Notes: generated by a model from the letters alone, not told the origin. 6,639 nucleotides of DNA from a bacterium (GCA_027296045.1 JAPUJS010000449.1:1-6639); one strand, 5' to 3'; counted from the first letter of the stretch, positions 1 through 6,629 are shown. Translations and numbers: made by a program.

Positions 1-3
1 TCA

Positions 4-1722
4 TCAGGATCCCCCTCCGGGCAAAGCCACAACTCGCTTTGGCCCAAACCGCACGCTGGGCACCCGCACGCTGTGATTGTGCCGGGACAACACATCCATG
101 CCCATCGGCCTGGGCGCGCCTTCTACGGGCCAGAGCAACACCCCACACCGTTCCGCCCACGTGTTATAAAGCTTGATCATATCATTTGCCCGCCCCTGTT
201 CTCCCGGCATCCAATCATTCAACTCCGTCCGATCCTCCGTCATATTGTAAAGCTCCCACACCGCCCGCGACGATGCATCCGAAGGATCGGCGACCTCACT
301 CACCAGTTTCCACTCCCCCACCCGCACCGCCCGATTCCCTTCGTGCTCCCAGAAAATCGGCCCTTGCCGGGACCAATCGCCCTTCTCAAACACCTCCGCA
401 AACGACTCCCCCGCCATGGGCAAAATATCTTGCCCGTTATAAGTTCCCGGATAAGTCACCCCCGTCACAGCCACCAACGTCGGCATCACATCAATAATAT
501 GCGAAGGTTCCCGGACCAACCCCGGTGTCTGAATCCCATCCGGCCACGAAACAATAAACGGTGTCGAAATCCCACCCTCGTGCGTATACCGCTTAAACAA
601 TCGAAACGGCGCATTGCTCGCATTGGCCCACGCCATATCCACACTGCAAAACGAATCGTCCGGCCCCGGCAAAATGGACGGCGCATTTCCCACCCGCACT
701 TCTCGACCGTCCACCGTTGGATGATTGTATTTCGACGGATCGGGATCGTTCGAATCCTCCTGCAAAAACTCCGCACACCCTCCATTGTCCGATAAAAACA
801 TCACAATCGTATTGTCTTCAATCCCTCGCTCTTTCAACACCTCCAGCACCTGCCCGATCCCCCGATCCATCTGTTCAATCTGAGCCGCATACACGGCCAT
901 TTGCAAATCGCGCCATTCCTTTTCATCCACCGCTTCCCAATCCGGCACGGCCTGTTCCCGAGGTGCAATCGGCCATTTCACATCCAGCAACCCAGCCCCC
1001 TTTTGCTCCTCATGCCGCTGCGTCCGAAGCGCATCCCACCCCTTCCTATACGTCCCGCGATACCTTTCAATATCCTCCGGCCAGGCATGCAACGGCCAGT
1101 GGGGTGCTGTATAGGCCAGAAAAAGAAAAAACGGCTCGTCGCGGTGTGATGCATCCTCCACAAATTGAGCCGCCTTCTCGCTAATGGCATCCGTAAAATG
1201 ATACTCCAGCGTGTCCACGCACATCCGGGTCGTTCCATCCATTAGCATATTCGGATTGTAATAATTCCCACCTCCGGATAAAATGCCATAAAACCGATCA
1301 AACCCCCGTCCCATTGGCGTCGGATAGCCCGGCATATCCGGATACCAATCCTCCGGCAAATTCGCCTGCTCTCCACCCACATGCCATTTCCCCGCCATCA
1401 AAGTCCGATAACCCGACCCCTTCAACACCTCTGCAATCGTCACACAGCTGTCGTTCAAATACCCTTGATAAGACGGCACCCCCATGTTCACCACCATGTG
1501 CCCAATCCCCGCCTGGTGCGGATGTAACCCCGTCAGCAATGCCGCCCGCGTCGGACAACACCGCGCCGAATTATACATCTGTGTAAATCGCAATCCCTTT
1601 CGAGCCAGCCCATCCAGATTCGGCGTCCGAATCTCCGACCCGTATGCCCCGATATCGCCCCACCCCAAATCGTCTGCCAGAATCAACACCACATTGGGCC
1701 TTGAATCTCGATCTTCTTTCAT
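4..1722 (-). CDS. Arylsulfatase, Cys-type (formylglycine-dependent, alkaline-phosphatase fold), likely cytoplasmic
   Basis: Hydrolyses a sulfate ester to an alcohol and sulfate; the natural substrate is unknown. Numbered from the chosen start (572 aa), the metal-binding Asp pair is D17-D18 in ILADDLGWGD. The signature CCPTRAALLTG begins at C55, the Cys expected to become formylglycine. K112 and H114 lie in GKWH, D312-N313 in SDNGG, and K377 and H381 in FKRYTHEGG, so the usual active-site set is complete. The C-terminal part carries the usual RVGEWKLV and WELYNM strands. The CCPTR...HQAGIGHM stretch resembles Pseudomonas AtsA-like arylsulfatases (family knowledge; subfamily not proven). No signal peptide is visible. 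The ATG at 1722 follows a GAGGGAGG Shine-Dalgarno stretch. An ATG at 1752 (AAGGG upstream) and an ATG at 1773 overlapping the permease stop are less likely. It lies 40 bases after the permease gene, so it is probably co-transcribed with it. It ends in two tandem TGA stops. Confidence 0.93.
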   Translation of the reverse strand: MKEDRDSRPNVVLILADDLGWGDIGAYGSEIRTPNLDGLARKGLRFTQMYNSARCCPTRAALLTGLHPHQAGIGHMVVNMGVPSYQGYLNDSCVTIAEVLKGSGYRTLMAGKWHVGGEQANLPEDWYPDMPGYPTPMGRGFDRFYGILSGGGNYYNPNMLMDGTTRMCVDTLEYHFTDAISEKAAQFVEDASHRDEPFFLFLAYTAPHWPLHAWPEDIERYRGTYRKGWDALRTQRHEEQKGAGLLDVKWPIAPREQAVPDWEAVDEKEWRDLQMAVYAAQIEQMDRGIGQVLEVLKERGIEDNTIVMFLSDNGGCAEFLQEDSNDPDPSKYNHPTVDGREVRVGNAPSILPGPDDSFCSVDMAWANASNAPFRLFKRYTHEGGISTPFIVSWPDGIQTPGLVREPSHIIDVMPTLVAVTGVTYPGTYNGQDILPMAGESFAEVFEKGDWSRQGPIFWEHEGNRAVRVGEWKLVSEVADPSDASSRAVWELYNMTEDRTELNDWMPGEQGRANDMIKLYNTWAERCGVLLWPVEGAPRPMGMDVLSRHNHSVRVPSVRFGPKRVVALPGGGS

Positions 1723-1762
1723 TCCTCCTCCCTCTGATCCCGTTCCTTCCATACAGCCCTTG

Positions 1763-2872
1763 TTAATACACAAAAAAGGCCACCCCGGCAGCCCAAAAAG
1801 CTGCCATCGGCAGCGTCACTACCCATGCCAGTAAAATCGTCCGAATCATTCGCCACCGACCCGTTCCAGTAACCGCCCCCAGCCCAAACAAACTCCCGCA
1901 AGACACATGCGTCGTCGACACCGGCACCCCGAACCGCGAAGCCACCATCACCAGAAACGCCGTCACCAGATTTGCCGTAAACCCCTGTCCATGGTTCATG
2001 TCCACAATCTGACCGCTCATCGTCGCCGCCACCTTTTTGGCACTCAGCAACCCCCCGATCGCCATTGCCAGTCCCACAAACACCATCGACAGCGGCAGCG
2101 AAAATCCCAGCCCCACACCCACAGCCATCAGGGCCACGATCTTGGGCGTGTCATTCAACCCCCGTGCAAAGCCCACCATACCTGCAGACAAAAAGTGAAA
2201 TCCGTCCAGAATCCGCTGGGCGTCAAACCCCATGACATGGCCCCGATATTGTTCTTCGCACCAGTCCTGTTGTCCCACCGTCACTGCCATACCCGTTGCA
2301 GTCGACAGCATCGTTCCATCCGGCTGCACCTGCACCGACTCCACAGCCCCTTCCTCCAGGCATACACACATTTCTCGCTCCACACCCATGGCCAGCCGGG
2401 CCTTTCGAAAAGCCGGATAAAGCACAGCCGTGAGCGCAAAACTCAAAAACGGACTGATCGCGAGCGGCAAGAAAAAACTCTCCCCCAGCCTGCCTAGATG
2501 GATCCACCCATTTGCCACCAGACCCGCCCCGACCAGTGCGCCTGTCAGCGAATGCGTTGTAGAAATAGGCATCCCGATTACCGTCGCCAGCATCACCGTG
2601 ATGGCCGCACCCAGTCCCACCGCCAACAAAAAAGAAGGATTTCCCACCAGGGCATCGGGCACCAGCCCCTTCCCGCTAAACGCCTGGATCAATTCGCCGG
2701 CCAGAAAGACCGAAGCCAAAGAACCACCCAGAGTCGTTACCGTCGCCCAGCCCAAAGCCCACCGATAGTCCACAGTTCGGCTGCCAAACAGCGTCGCCAC
2801 ACCTTTGAAATTATCATTGGCGCCATTGCTAAACGCCAGAAACAAAACCGTCAAAAACAAAGCGTACATCAT
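1763..2872 (-). CDS. PiT-family inorganic anion permease (phosphate, possibly sulfate)
   Basis: Inner-membrane permease of the PiT family (PF01384), which moves phosphate, or in CysP-type members sulfate, by ion symport. Numbered from the chosen start (369 aa), the inverted-repeat architecture is clear. GANDNFKGVAT (17-27) and GMPISTTH (100-107) lie in the first half; GLNDTPK (238-244) and GVPVSTTH (315-322) lie in the second. Hydrophobic segments cover most of the protein except a polar central loop at about 156-222, which carries a C-V-C pair (169, 171) and C205. It is much shorter than E. coli PitA (499 aa) and near the size of B. subtilis CysP. The start at 2872 is chosen because AGGGAG (2887-2882) sits 9 bases upstream; an in-frame ATG at 2905 has no good ribosome-binding site and would add 11 residues. 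It is the first gene of a probable operon with the arylsulfatase. The transported ion cannot be told from sequence. Confidence 0.93.
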   Translation of the reverse strand: MMYALFLTVLFLAFSNGANDNFKGVATLFGSRTVDYRWALGWATVTTLGGSLASVFLAGELIQAFSGKGLVPDALVGNPSFLLAVGLGAAITVMLATVIGMPISTTHSLTGALVGAGLVANGWIHLGRLGESFFLPLAISPFLSFALTAVLYPAFRKARLAMGVEREMCVCLEEGAVESVQVQPDGTMLSTATGMAVTVGQQDWCEEQYRGHVMGFDAQRILDGFHFLSAGMVGFARGLNDTPKIVALMAVGVGLGFSLPLSMVFVGLAMAIGGLLSAKKVAATMSGQIVDMNHGQGFTANLVTAFLVMVASRFGVPVSTTHVSCGSLFGLGAVTGTGRWRMIRTILLAWVVTLPMAAFWAAGVAFFVY

Positions 2873-2910
2873 TAAGAATCGCTCCCTAACCCGGCTGTGG
2901 GTCATGTGCC

Positions 2911-2934
2911 ATTCTAATGAGATTTGACGTCAAA
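2911..2934 (-). promoter_or_regulatory. Possible promoter and operator of the permease-sulfatase operon
   Basis: A perfect 12-bp palindrome, TTTGACGTCAAA (2923-2934), lies about 50 bases before the permease ATG. Just downstream on the minus strand is TAGAAT (2916-2911), a good -10 hexamer. No matching -35 hexamer sits 16-18 bases further up. If TAGAAT is the -10, the palindrome covers roughly -19 to -30, where a bound dimeric regulator would block polymerase. A weak -35 with a regulator site over the spacer is my inference; the palindrome itself is seen directly. Confidence 0.35.
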
Positions 2935-2954
2935 ATCGGCAATGGTGGTAATAA

Positions 2955-3062
2955 GGCCCTCACCCCGTCTGAGGGCACCTGAACGGCAACCCTCAGACTT
3001 CCCTCTCCCACTTGTGGGAGAGGGATCGAGGGAGAGGACCTGGGCTGAGGCACCCTGAACGA
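2955..3062. repeat. Compound palindromic intergenic repeat (REP/MITE-like)
   Basis: The most regular part is a 10-bp perfect stem, CCCTCTCCCA (3001-3010) and TGGGAGAGGG (3015-3024), closed by the tetraloop CTTG. Before it lies a second hairpin, GCCCTCA (2956-2962) with TGAGGGC (2970-2976). Alternative partners exist: CTGAGGG (2969-2975) can pair with CCCTCAG (2990-2996); CCTCAG (2991-2996) with CTGAGG (3045-3050), enclosing the main stem; and CCTCTCCC (3002-3009) with GGGAGAGG (3030-3037). Two 17-base near-copies, CTGAGGGCACCTGAACG (2969-2985) and CTGAGGCACCCTGAACG (3045-3061), flank the core. There is no T-run on either side, so a simple intrinsic terminator is unlikely. CCCTCTCCC/GGGAGAGGG palindromes occur as dispersed repeats in several bacterial genomes (general knowledge); copy number here is unknown. 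Confidence 0.7.
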
Positions 3063-3206
3063 TCACGCCCGAAATAGACAGAATGGTTTACCGAATTTGA
3101 TCCGCAAAATACATTAGCCAGCAATCATCAGTCCACCAATCTCAGGCATCCCGCCGTTTCTCGGATCTTTCTTCGGATCGTTGCTCACCCATCGTTTCCC
3201 TGCTTA

Positions 3207-4181
3207 CTATCTTCCCGATTCCAGTCCCAGAGAAACAGCATCTAATTTCTTCCGTAACCCTTCGTCCAGCGTCCAACCCACCCCACCGACATTATTCTCC
3301 AGATGCGCAATCGTATCCCCACCCATAATGGCCACACTCACCTCCGGATGCGACAGCACCCAGGCCAGCGCGACCTGCGCGGGCGTCTTATCCAGTTCGG
3401 ACGCCACCTCAAACAACGTCGCTATCGCCTTCCCCTCGGGCCCAGCCATCATCTCCTCGTATTGATCCGCCCGCGCCCTTGCCCACAACGAACCTTCCGG
3501 AGGCGGTTCCCCCGGCGTGTAAAACCCGCTTAAAAGACCCACCGCCAGCGGACTGTAAACCATCACGCCCAGGCCCTGATCCCGCACCATCGGAAACATC
3601 TCCCGTTCCAGCGCCCGGTTCAGCAAATTATACGGATTCTGCACGCATATATACGAAACCAGATTCAACGTATGTTGAACCCACAAAGCCTTGCACACCT
3701 GCCAGGCCTGGTAATTACAGCACCCGACATACCGTACCTTGCCCTGGTGTACCAGATCGTCCAGCGCCCGGGTCGTCTCCTCCAGCGGCGTTTCATCGTC
3801 AAAATTATGGACCAGGTACACATCAATATGATCCGTATCCAGCCGATTCAACGACCGCTCTACCTCTCGTATAATATGATACCGCGACAGCCCCCGGTCA
3901 TTCGGCCCCTGTCCAATGGGACTGCACACCTTGGACGTAATCACCACATCGTCCCGCTTGCCCTTCAAAGCCTTGCCCAGCACCACTTCCGATCGCCCTG
4001 CAAACTTCCGGTCATCTCCCGGCCCATACACATTCGCACAATCGATCAGATTGATCCCCAGATCAATCGCCCGTTCGATCACCCTCTGCCCTTCCGCCTC
4101 ATCCGCCTGCCCTCGAAACCCCAACCCCAGCGCCAGCCGACTCACCTTCACACCCGCAGAACCGAAATTCACATACTCCAC
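3207..4181 (-). CDS. Aldo/keto reductase, NAD(P)H-dependent
   Basis: Cytosolic (beta/alpha)8-barrel oxidoreductase (PF00248) that reduces aldehydes or ketones, or oxidises sugar alcohols, with NAD(P)H. Numbered from the chosen start (324 aa), the catalytic tetrad is D47 (in NLIDCANVYG), Y52, K84 (in VITSKV) and H125 (in VYLVHNFD). Further barrel landmarks are GKVRYVGCCNY, VQNPYNLLNR and MVYSPLAVGLLSG. The C-terminal cofactor region reads VSVAIMGGDTIAHLENNVGG, a divergent form of the usual motif. The length is typical of bacterial members. The start is a GTG at 4181: AGGAGG (4192-4187) is 5 bases upstream, whereas the longer reading from a TTG at 4199 would place that Shine-Dalgarno inside the gene. 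It has its own promoter behind a terminator, so it is separated from the NTF2-like gene. The substrate is unknown; a sugar or inositol-type carbonyl from polysaccharide breakdown is only a guess. Confidence 0.93.
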   Translation of the reverse strand: MEYVNFGSAGVKVSRLALGLGFRGQADEAEGQRVIERAIDLGINLIDCANVYGPGDDRKFAGRSEVVLGKALKGKRDDVVITSKVCSPIGQGPNDRGLSRYHIIREVERSLNRLDTDHIDVYLVHNFDDETPLEETTRALDDLVHQGKVRYVGCCNYQAWQVCKALWVQHTLNLVSYICVQNPYNLLNRALEREMFPMVRDQGLGVMVYSPLAVGLLSGFYTPGEPPPEGSLWARARADQYEEMMAGPEGKAIATLFEVASELDKTPAQVALAWVLSHPEVSVAIMGGDTIAHLENNVGGVGWTLDEGLRKKLDAVSLGLESGR

Positions 4182-4192
4182 GGTCTCCTCCT
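4182..4192 (-). promoter_or_regulatory. Ribosome-binding site that fixes the reductase start at GTG
   Basis: On the minus strand AGGAGG (4192-4187) is followed by AGACC and then GTG (4181-4179). The match and 5-base spacing are close to ideal. It argues against the upstream in-frame TTG at 4199, which lies 5' of this site. Confidence 0.8.
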
Positions 4193-4244
4193 GTCGCAAT
4201 CTGACCCATAAAAAATGGACCTCAAATTCAGAACAATAGATGTC

Positions 4245-4273
4245 ATATATACAGACACCCGCCCGTTTGTCAA
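4245..4273 (-). promoter_or_regulatory. Sigma70-type promoter of the aldo/keto reductase
   Basis: A consensus -35 TTGACA (4273-4268) is followed, with a 16-base spacer, by TATATA (4251-4246), or with 17 bases by ATATAT (4250-4245) preceded by TGT, giving an extended -10 character. Transcription would start near 4238, leaving a leader of about 57 bases. Half-sites TGTC (4241-4244) and GACA (4254-4257) flank the -10 as a weak inverted repeat and might be an operator. The promoter sits directly after the terminator of the preceding gene. Confidence 0.65.
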
Positions 4274-4285
4274 GGATTTATACCC

Positions 4286-4326
4286 CAAAAAAGAAAAGCG
4301 CTTCTTGCAATGAATACAAGAAGCGC
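4286..4326 (-). terminator. Intrinsic (Rho-independent) terminator of the NTF2-like gene
   Basis: On the minus strand a perfect 10-bp stem, GCGCTTCTTG (4326-4317) and CAAGAAGCGC (4307-4298), encloses a 9-base loop (4316-4308). It is followed at once by the T-rich tail TTTTCTTTTTT (4297-4287). It lies 34 bases after the TAA stop at 4361 and insulates that gene from the reductase promoter. Confidence 0.92.
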
Positions 4327-4360
4327 ACGCCAATCAAATAATGCCTTTCTATCCTGTTTC

Positions 4361-4837
4361 TTACGACGATTTGTCCTGCAAATCCGGGAACAGCGCCGAT
4401 ACATGGTTGTGCGCCACCTTCCACCCATTCCCCTGCTTCACCCACACCAGCGAAGTTCGCCAGGTCACCGACTGCATCGTCCCGTCCGGCAGCCGCACCC
4501 GACCGGCGCAATAGCCCGTCGTCACCGCCGAAGACCCATACACCTTCACCTCCAGATGCCGCCACTTCAGGTCGTATTTTGCCGCTTCAAACTCGGCGGC
4601 AACCTGGACCGGACTCTGCCCGTAGCGAGGCCCTCCATCGGGACCGAACACACTGCTTTCGGCAACAAAAAATCCTGAAAACATCTTGGCATCGCCGGCA
4701 TTATAGGCCTCCAGCAGTGCCTCTGCGGCCTGGGTGACCGCAACAGAATCTGTCGAAATGGCCTCCTCGGCCACAGCGACTCCTGAAAGGGTCAGACTAC
4801 CCACCAACACCAGCAGCATGACCGTCAACCGATTCAT
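4361..4837 (-). CDS. Secreted small NTF2/SnoaL-like (DUF4440-type) protein
   Basis: A 158-residue exported protein with one NTF2-like cone domain. The N-terminus is a classical signal peptide: MNR, a hydrophobic core (about 4-20) and an A-V-A cleavage site with predicted cleavage after A23. The mature part starts with a helix holding ALLEAYNAGDAKMFSGFF, a typical SnoaL/NTF2 opening. The closing strands include TWRTSLVWVKQGNGWKVAHNHVS, and the W-K-x-A-H-x-H-x-S ending is characteristic of SnoaL_3/DUF4440 families. Members bind small molecules or catalyse varied reactions, so no function is assigned. The ATG at 4837 is chosen because GGAGG (4851-4847) is 9 bases upstream; a TTG at 4846 lies directly against that site and cannot use it. 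It forms a single-gene unit closed by a strong terminator, and is divergent from the second sulfatase. I found no convincing promoter. Confidence 0.85.
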   Translation of the reverse strand: MNRLTVMLLVLVGSLTLSGVAVAEEAISTDSVAVTQAAEALLEAYNAGDAKMFSGFFVAESSVFGPDGGPRYGQSPVQVAAEFEAAKYDLKWRHLEVKVYGSSAVTTGYCAGRVRLPDGTMQSVTWRTSLVWVKQGNGWKVAHNHVSALFPDLQDKSS

Positions 4838-5213
4838 CAGATACAACCTCCGTTAAAAATAGCGGGCGATTTCAAATGGAACATAACCGTCTCTCCGAAA
4901 ATGGTGCAACGGGTCGCCCGAAGCCCTGCCCTGGAACCCCCGTGCCTCCAAATTCACAGTCCAGCGGTCGCCCACCCGCCGACTGCCCGCTACGCCAGAC
5001 GCCTGTGATACCGAAAAATCAGCGCCAGAGCACCATCCCTATTGACGCCTGGTCCCGGAAGAGGTTCCCGACCGGTGTTCGAAAACTTGCTCACACCCAT
5101 TTTCTTTTGTAACTTGCTTCCCAACCACTTCATAACCCCGAATCACTCCCATGAAGTACAATTCAGACAGATGTTGACAGCGTCCCCACATTAAGCGTGC
5201 GAAGGAGTTCCCC
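4838..5213. other. Divergent intergenic region between the NTF2-like gene and the second sulfatase
   Basis: This 376-base gap contains no credible gene; open frames here look like chance composition. It holds the ribosome-binding sites of both flanking genes and a 7-bp inverted repeat, ACTTCAT (5127-5133) and ATGAAGT (5151-5157), overlapping a possible -10 TACAAT (5157-5162) for the sulfatase. GGTCGCCC occurs twice (4912-4919 and 4966-4973). Neither orientation shows a well-spaced pair of -35 and -10 hexamers, so the promoters remain unplaced. Confidence 0.55.
5127..5162 (+). promoter_or_regulatory. Possible -10 element with inverted repeat upstream of the second sulfatase
   Basis: The hexamer TACAAT (5157-5162) matches the sigma70 -10 at five of six positions and lies 51 bases before the ATG. 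No good -35 is present 16-18 bases upstream. A 7-bp inverted repeat with a 17-base spacer (5127-5133 and 5151-5157) abuts it and could bind an activator or repressor. Confidence 0.25.
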
Positions 5214-6629
5214 ATGAAACCCAACCTTCTCTTCATCTTCACCGACCAACAGCGTTCCGACACCCTGGCCTGCTACGGAAACACCCACGTTCAAGCCCCC
5301 AACCTCAACGCCCTCGCAGACCAATCCTTCGTCTTCGAACACCCCTACGTCACCGAACCCATCTGCACCCCCGCCCGGTCCACCATCATGACCGGCCTCT
5401 ACCCCCACACCACCGGCTGCATCAGCAACAATATCCCTTTAAAACCCGAAACGCCCACCCTTGCCGAAATGGTTTCTTCAGACTACCGCACCGCTTACAT
5501 GGGCAAGTGGCACCTGGGCAATGAAATCATTGCCCAGCACGGATTCGACGAATGGGTCGGAACCGAAGAACAATATCGCGCCTACTATTCCAAAGACGAA
5601 TATCTCGAAGTCCTCAGCCCCTCCCATCACTTCTTAATCGAAAACGGCTTTACACCGGAAAAAGAATCCGAAGGCAAAACCGTTTTCAGCCGACCCCACG
5701 CGGCCAGCCTGCCCGAACCCTACACCAAAGCCACCTATACAGGTCAGCAAGCCGCCCGATTTATCCACGAGAACAAAGACCAGCCCTTCGTCCTCTACAT
5801 CAACTTCCTGGAACCTCACAGTCCCTACTTCGGCCCCTTCAACGACATGTATCCCCCCGAGGAACTTCCCACAGGTCCCCAGTTCATGGAATATCCTGCA
5901 CCGAATACATCTCAACATGCACGAGATAAGGCCGAACGATTCAACCCCAAAAACCTGGAATCCGGACAGGGCGAAATGTTTCAACAAATCAACACCGACG
6001 GCCACGACCTTTCCGCCGAAGCCGGCTGGAGAAGAATCCGCGCGCGATATATGGGTCTGGTCACCCTCGTCGACAAAGCCGTCGGCAACATCCTCACCGC
6101 CCTGGACGAAAGTGGACAGGCCGATAACACCATCGTGGTCTTCACCTCCGACCACGGCGACCAGATGGGCGATCATCATATGCTGGCCAAAAGCGTGTTC
6201 TACCAGGAATCGACCCAGGTCCCACTTTTCATGCGCGTTCCCGGGCTGGCCGGTCGACAAATCCCCGGTCGCATCAGCCAGATCGACCTGGTCCCCACCC
6301 TTCTGGACCTGCTCGGCGAACCCATCCCCGACGGCCTGCAAGGCCAAAGCCGGGTGGATGTGCTCAAAGGCGAAGCCACCCTCGATCAAAACGACGCCTT
6401 CTTCGAATGGACCGACCCCGACGATCCCTGGCGCTGCATCGCCTCTTCAGAAGGCTGGAAACTCAATCTCAGCCCCACCGACCAGTGCGAATTCTATGAC
6501 CTGAATACCGATCCATACGAGCAAAAAAATCTCTACGACGATCCATCTCAGCAAGACCGTATCCAGGATCTGACAGACCGCATCCGACGCTGGCAAGAAC
6601 AGACCAACGATCCCCTGCCAACGATTTAG
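5214..6629 (+). CDS. Second sulfatase, Cys-type, DQQR subgroup, likely cytoplasmic
   Basis: Formylglycine-dependent sulfate-ester hydrolase, 471 aa, complete. The N-terminal strand NLLFIFTDQQRSD gives D11-Q12 at the metal site. The signature CTPARSTIMTG starts at C51, the Cys to be modified. K98 and H100 lie in MGKWHLG, D313-H314 in TSDHGDQMGDHHM, and K326 follows in LAKSVFYQES. The C-terminal subdomain ends with EFYDLNTDPYEQKNL, typical of the family. A D-Q pair instead of the D-D in the first sulfatase, and D-H instead of D-N, place it in a different subfamily, nearer to choline-sulfatase/phosphonate-hydrolase-like members; the substrate is undetermined. No signal peptide is seen. The start is supported by AAGGAG (5202-5207) with 6-base spacing. 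Codons end overwhelmingly in C (ACC, CCC, AAC, TTC), unlike the G-ending preference of the minus-strand genes. It is divergent from the NTF2-like gene; maturation must come from an enzyme outside the window. Confidence 0.94.
   Translation: MKPNLLFIFTDQQRSDTLACYGNTHVQAPNLNALADQSFVFEHPYVTEPICTPARSTIMTGLYPHTTGCISNNIPLKPETPTLAEMVSSDYRTAYMGKWHLGNEIIAQHGFDEWVGTEEQYRAYYSKDEYLEVLSPSHHFLIENGFTPEKESEGKTVFSRPHAASLPEPYTKATYTGQQAARFIHENKDQPFVLYINFLEPHSPYFGPFNDMYPPEELPTGPQFMEYPAPNTSQHARDKAERFNPKNLESGQGEMFQQINTDGHDLSAEAGWRRIRARYMGLVTLVDKAVGNILTALDESGQADNTIVVFTSDHGDQMGDHHMLAKSVFYQESTQVPLFMRVPGLAGRQIPGRISQIDLVPTLLDLLGEPIPDGLQGQSRVDVLKGEATLDQNDAFFEWTDPDDPWRCIASSEGWKLNLSPTDQCEFYDLNTDPYEQKNLYDDPSQQDRIQDLTDRIRRWQEQTNDPLPTI

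Larger units (their letters stand above)
2873..3206. other. Intergenic region between the aldo/keto reductase and the permease
   Basis: This 334-base gap has no credible gene. From left to right it holds the permease leader with its ribosome-binding site, the TTTGACGTCAAA palindrome, and the compound palindromic repeat (2955-3062). A remaining stretch of about 140 bases (3063-3206) shows only a short direct repeat of TCGGATC (3161-3167 and 3173-3179, 12-base period). I see no classic hairpin plus T-run terminator after the reductase stop, so that transcript may end at the repeat element, by Rho, or read through into the permease operon. Confidence 0.6.

Noticed and set aside
73..795. Long open frame (240 codons) on the plus strand inside the first sulfatase
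   Set aside because: Its product is low-complexity Arg/His/Pro-rich with no domain, antisense to a well-supported gene.
1907..2497. 196-codon plus-strand open frame inside the permease gene
   Set aside because: Its His/Arg/Gln-rich composition and lack of motifs mark it as an antisense shadow of the permease.
3001..3024. The 10-bp hairpin as an intrinsic terminator of the reductase gene
   Set aside because: No T-run follows the stem on either strand, and it is about 180 bases past the stop; a dispersed repeat explains it better.
3161..3179. TCGGATC direct repeat just after the reductase stop
   Set aside because: Only two 7-base copies; too short to distinguish from chance and not an array.
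4912..4973. GGTCGCCC repeated twice in the divergent gap
   Set aside because: An 8-base repeat in GC-rich DNA with no regular spacing to a promoter; likely chance.
4876..5112. 78-codon open frame in the divergent intergenic gap
   Set aside because: No ribosome-binding site, Pro/Arg-rich random composition and no recognisable motif.
5174..5179. Perfect TTGACA upstream of the second sulfatase
   Set aside because: The -10 position at 16-18 bases spacing falls on GC-rich sequence overlapping the ribosome-binding site, so it cannot serve as a normal promoter for this gene.
5634..6389. Long open frame (251 codons) on the minus strand inside the second sulfatase
   Set aside because: It lies antisense to a gene with a complete sulfatase active site, and its Gly/Val/Asp-rich product is what C-ending codons give when read backwards.
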